A DNA stretch of 43,126 nt from Pseudokineococcus marinus. GTDB lineage: Bacteria > Actinomycetota > Actinomycetes > Actinomycetales > Quadrisphaeraceae. Positions 41,576-43,126 of the stretch are shown here, piece by piece. Under the pieces are notes generated by a model that saw only the letters and a program-made list of their open reading frames with translations, searched no databases and was not told the DNA's origin. The stretch spans positions 1-43,126 of the forward strand of contig NZ_JABEMA010000005.1 in the NCBI RefSeq assembly GCF_013004605.1, written 5' to 3'. Both the position numbers and the translations under genes were made by a program. The number at the start of each line of letters is the position of its first letter. The first letter of the stretch is position 1.

Positions 41576-43089
41576 CGCGCGTCTCCCGAGGTGTCGCCGG
41601 TGGTGTCGCTGGTGGTCTCGCTGGGGGTCTCCCCGGTCGCGCCCTCGCGGGCCGACCGGGCGCGGGCGGCGGCCTCGGCCGACGGGCTGCCGGCCCGCCG
41701 CCGCTCGACCCAGCCCTCGATCGTCCGCTGGCGCGCCCGCGCCACCGCGATGGCGCCGGGCGGGACGTCGGCGTCGATGACGGACCCCGCCGCCGTGTAG
41801 GCGCCGTCGCCGACGACCACGGGGGCCACGAGCATGGTGTCGCTGCCGACGCGCACGTGGTCGCCGACCCGGGTGCGGTGCTTGGCGACGCCGTCGTAGT
41901 TGACGAAGACGGTGGCGGCGCCGATGTTCGAGCCCTCGCCGATCTCGGCGTCGCCGACGTAGGACAGGTGCGGCACCTTCGAGCCGCGCCCGATGACGGC
42001 GTTCTTCGTCTCCACGTAGGCGCCGATGCGCCCCTCGGGCCCGAGCCGGGTGCCGGGGCGCAGGAAGCTGAAGGGCCCGACGGAGGCCCCCTCCCCCACC
42101 TCCGCGCCGCTGCCGTGCGTGCGCACGACGGACGCGCCGGCGCCGACGACGCAGTCGCGCAGGGTCGCGTCGGGCCCGACGACGGCGCCGGCGGCCACGC
42201 GCGTGGCGCCCAGCAGCTGCACGCCGGGCTCGAGGCGCACGTCGGGGGCGAGCTCGACGTCGACGTCCACCCACGTCGTCGCCGGGTCGACCACGGTGAC
42301 CCCGGCCCGCATCCACCCCTCGAGCACGCGCCGGTTGAGCTCGGCGCCGGCCCGGGCCAGCTGCACCCGGTCGTTGACGCCCTCGGTCTGGGCGACGTCG
42401 TCGACCGGCACGGCGGAGACGGCCAGGCCGTCCGCGCGGGCCAGGGCCAGGACGTCGGTGAGGTACACCTCGCCCTGGGCGTTGTCGCGGCCCACGCGCG
42501 CGAGCGCGGAGGCGAGCACCGCGGCGTCGAAGGCGTAGACGCCGCTGTTGACCTCGGTGACGGCGCGCTCGGCCTCGGTCGCGTCCTTCTGCTCGACGAT
42601 GCGCTCGACGCCGCCGTCGGCGCCGCGCAGGACCCGGCCGTACCCGGTCGCGTCCTCGAGGACCGCGGTGAGCACGGTGACGGCGCTGCCGGCGGCGGCG
42701 TGCGCGGCGGCGAGGTCGCGCAGCGTGGCCGGCTGCAGGAGCGGCGCGTCCCCGCACGTCACGAGGACGGTGCCGGAGGGCTCGGCGCCCGCCGCCGCCA
42801 CGAGGGCGTCGAGGGCGCAGGCGACGGCGCGGCCCGTGCCGGGGACGTCGTCCTGCTCGGCGACGACGACGTCCGCGTCCACCGCCCGCGCCTCGGCGGC
42901 GACCCGCTCGCGCTCGTGGCGGACGACGACGACGAGCCGCTCCGGATCGGCGCCGCGCGCCGCGACGAGCGCGTGGCCGAGGAGGCTGCGACCGCCGAGG
43001 GGGTGCAGCACCTTCGGCAGGGCCGAGCGCATCCGGGTGCCCTCCCCGGCGGCGAGGACGACGACGGCGGCGGGCCTGGGGCTGCTCAC
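41572..43089 (-). CDS. glmU: Bifunctional GlmU (N-acetylglucosamine-1-phosphate uridyltransferase/acetyltransferase)
   Basis: A 505-residue bifunctional enzyme giving UDP-GlcNAc, the sugar donor for peptidoglycan and many polysaccharides. [27 protein letters not shown] is the uridyltransferase signature at the N-terminus, [11 protein letters not shown] holds the metal-binding Asp, and EVNSGVYAF continues the domain; the left-handed beta-helix acetyltransferase follows with [48 protein letters not shown]. The C-terminal tail (about 455-505) is a variable Ala/Thr/Ser-rich extension. The GTG at 43089 has GAGGAG upstream. It may supply donor to the polysaccharide locus, though its main role is housekeeping. 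Confidence 0.98.
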   Translation of the reverse strand: MSSPRPAAVVVLAAGEGTRMRSALPKVLHPLGGRSLLGHALVAARGADPERLVVVVRHERERVAAEARAVDADVVVAEQDDVPGTGRAVACALDALVAAAGAEPSGTVLVTCGDAPLLQPATLRDLAAAHAAAGSAVTVLTAVLEDATGYGRVLRGADGGVERIVEQKDATEAERAVTEVNSGVYAFDAAVLASALARVGRDNAQGEVYLTDVLALARADGLAVSAVPVDDVAQTEGVNDRVQLARAGAELNRRVLEGWMRAGVTVVDPATTWVDVDVELAPDVRLEPGVQLLGATRVAAGAVVGPDATLRDCVVGAGASVVRTHGSGAEVGEGASVGPFSFLRPGTRLGPEGRIGAYVETKNAVIGRGSKVPHLSYVGDAEIGEGSNIGAATVFVNYDGVAKHRTRVGDHVRVGSDTMLVAPVVVGDGAYTAAGSVIDADVPPGAIAVARARQRTIEGWVERRRAGSPSAEAAARARSAREGATGETPSETTSDTTGDTSGDAR

Positions 43090-43126
43090 GCGAGCGGGCT
43101 CCTCGGGGCGGGGTGCGGGGGCGCCG

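Overview
The window is very GC-rich chromosomal DNA with GTG starts, GGAGG-type ribosome binding sites and dense gene packing. Together with the housekeeping order glmU-prs ... rplY-pth ... mfd ... mazG, this points to an actinobacterium. A Kineosporiaceae-type organism (Kineococcus, Pseudokineococcus or Quadrisphaera) is a guess that cannot be settled from the sequence alone. I see no integrase, transposase, tRNA, rRNA or CRISPR array.

Layout. At the left, all on the minus strand, lie mfd, a TauE/SafE membrane exporter and the 5' part of mazG. At the right, also on the minus strand, lie glmU, prs and an Rrf2-type regulator, then (past a plus-strand Tat-exported PHP-fold protein) a second TauE/SafE exporter, rplY (L25/Ctc) and pth. 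Between mfd and pth sits a block of about 30 kb that looks like one functional unit: a locus for a surface polysaccharide that is probably sulfated.

The polysaccharide block holds a complete Wzx/Wzy-type assembly set: a polyprenyl-phosphate sugar-1-phosphate transferase (33851-35428), a PssD/PssE (Alg14/Alg13-like) glycosyltransferase pair (29400-30613), a GT2 glycosyltransferase (25260-26189), a flippase (22670-24247), an O-antigen-polymerase-like protein (19235-20581) and a Wzz-type chain-length protein whose kinase-like domain has lost its Walker motif (17738-19231). Three PAPS-dependent sulfotransferase-like genes (16828, 21807, 24244) and a phosphotransferase-fold gene (20578) are interleaved with these. 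The same block carries the PAPS cycle: cysD and cysN (ATP sulfurylase), an APS kinase with a long N-terminal extension (28001-29398) and a CysQ-type PAP phosphatase (32852-33673). The order cysQ-cysD-cysN-pssD-pssE is joined by start/stop overlaps, so activated sulfate supply and sugar transfer are translated from one message.

Secreted proteins sit at one end of the block and in its middle: two tandem paralogous beta-propeller/PKD proteins (6352-9498 and 9813-14432; the second has gained a malectin-like domain and a nearly identical internal 957-bp-period duplication), two paralogous LamG-like proteins (one with a signal peptide, one with a lipobox), and two GH26-like glycoside hydrolases, one carrying a DNRLRE module. 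The likely picture is a polymer that is initiated, extended, flipped, polymerised and sulfated by this locus, with secreted lectin-like and hydrolase proteins binding or trimming it. The sulfated product is inference; the gene content is seen directly.

Regulatory signals worth noting are a promoter architecture shared by the two propeller/PKD genes (AGACGY, 17-bp spacer, TACCGT), a 19-bp motif shared by the upstream regions of both TauE/SafE genes, several perfect terminator-like hairpins, and TTA codons in two genes of the block.
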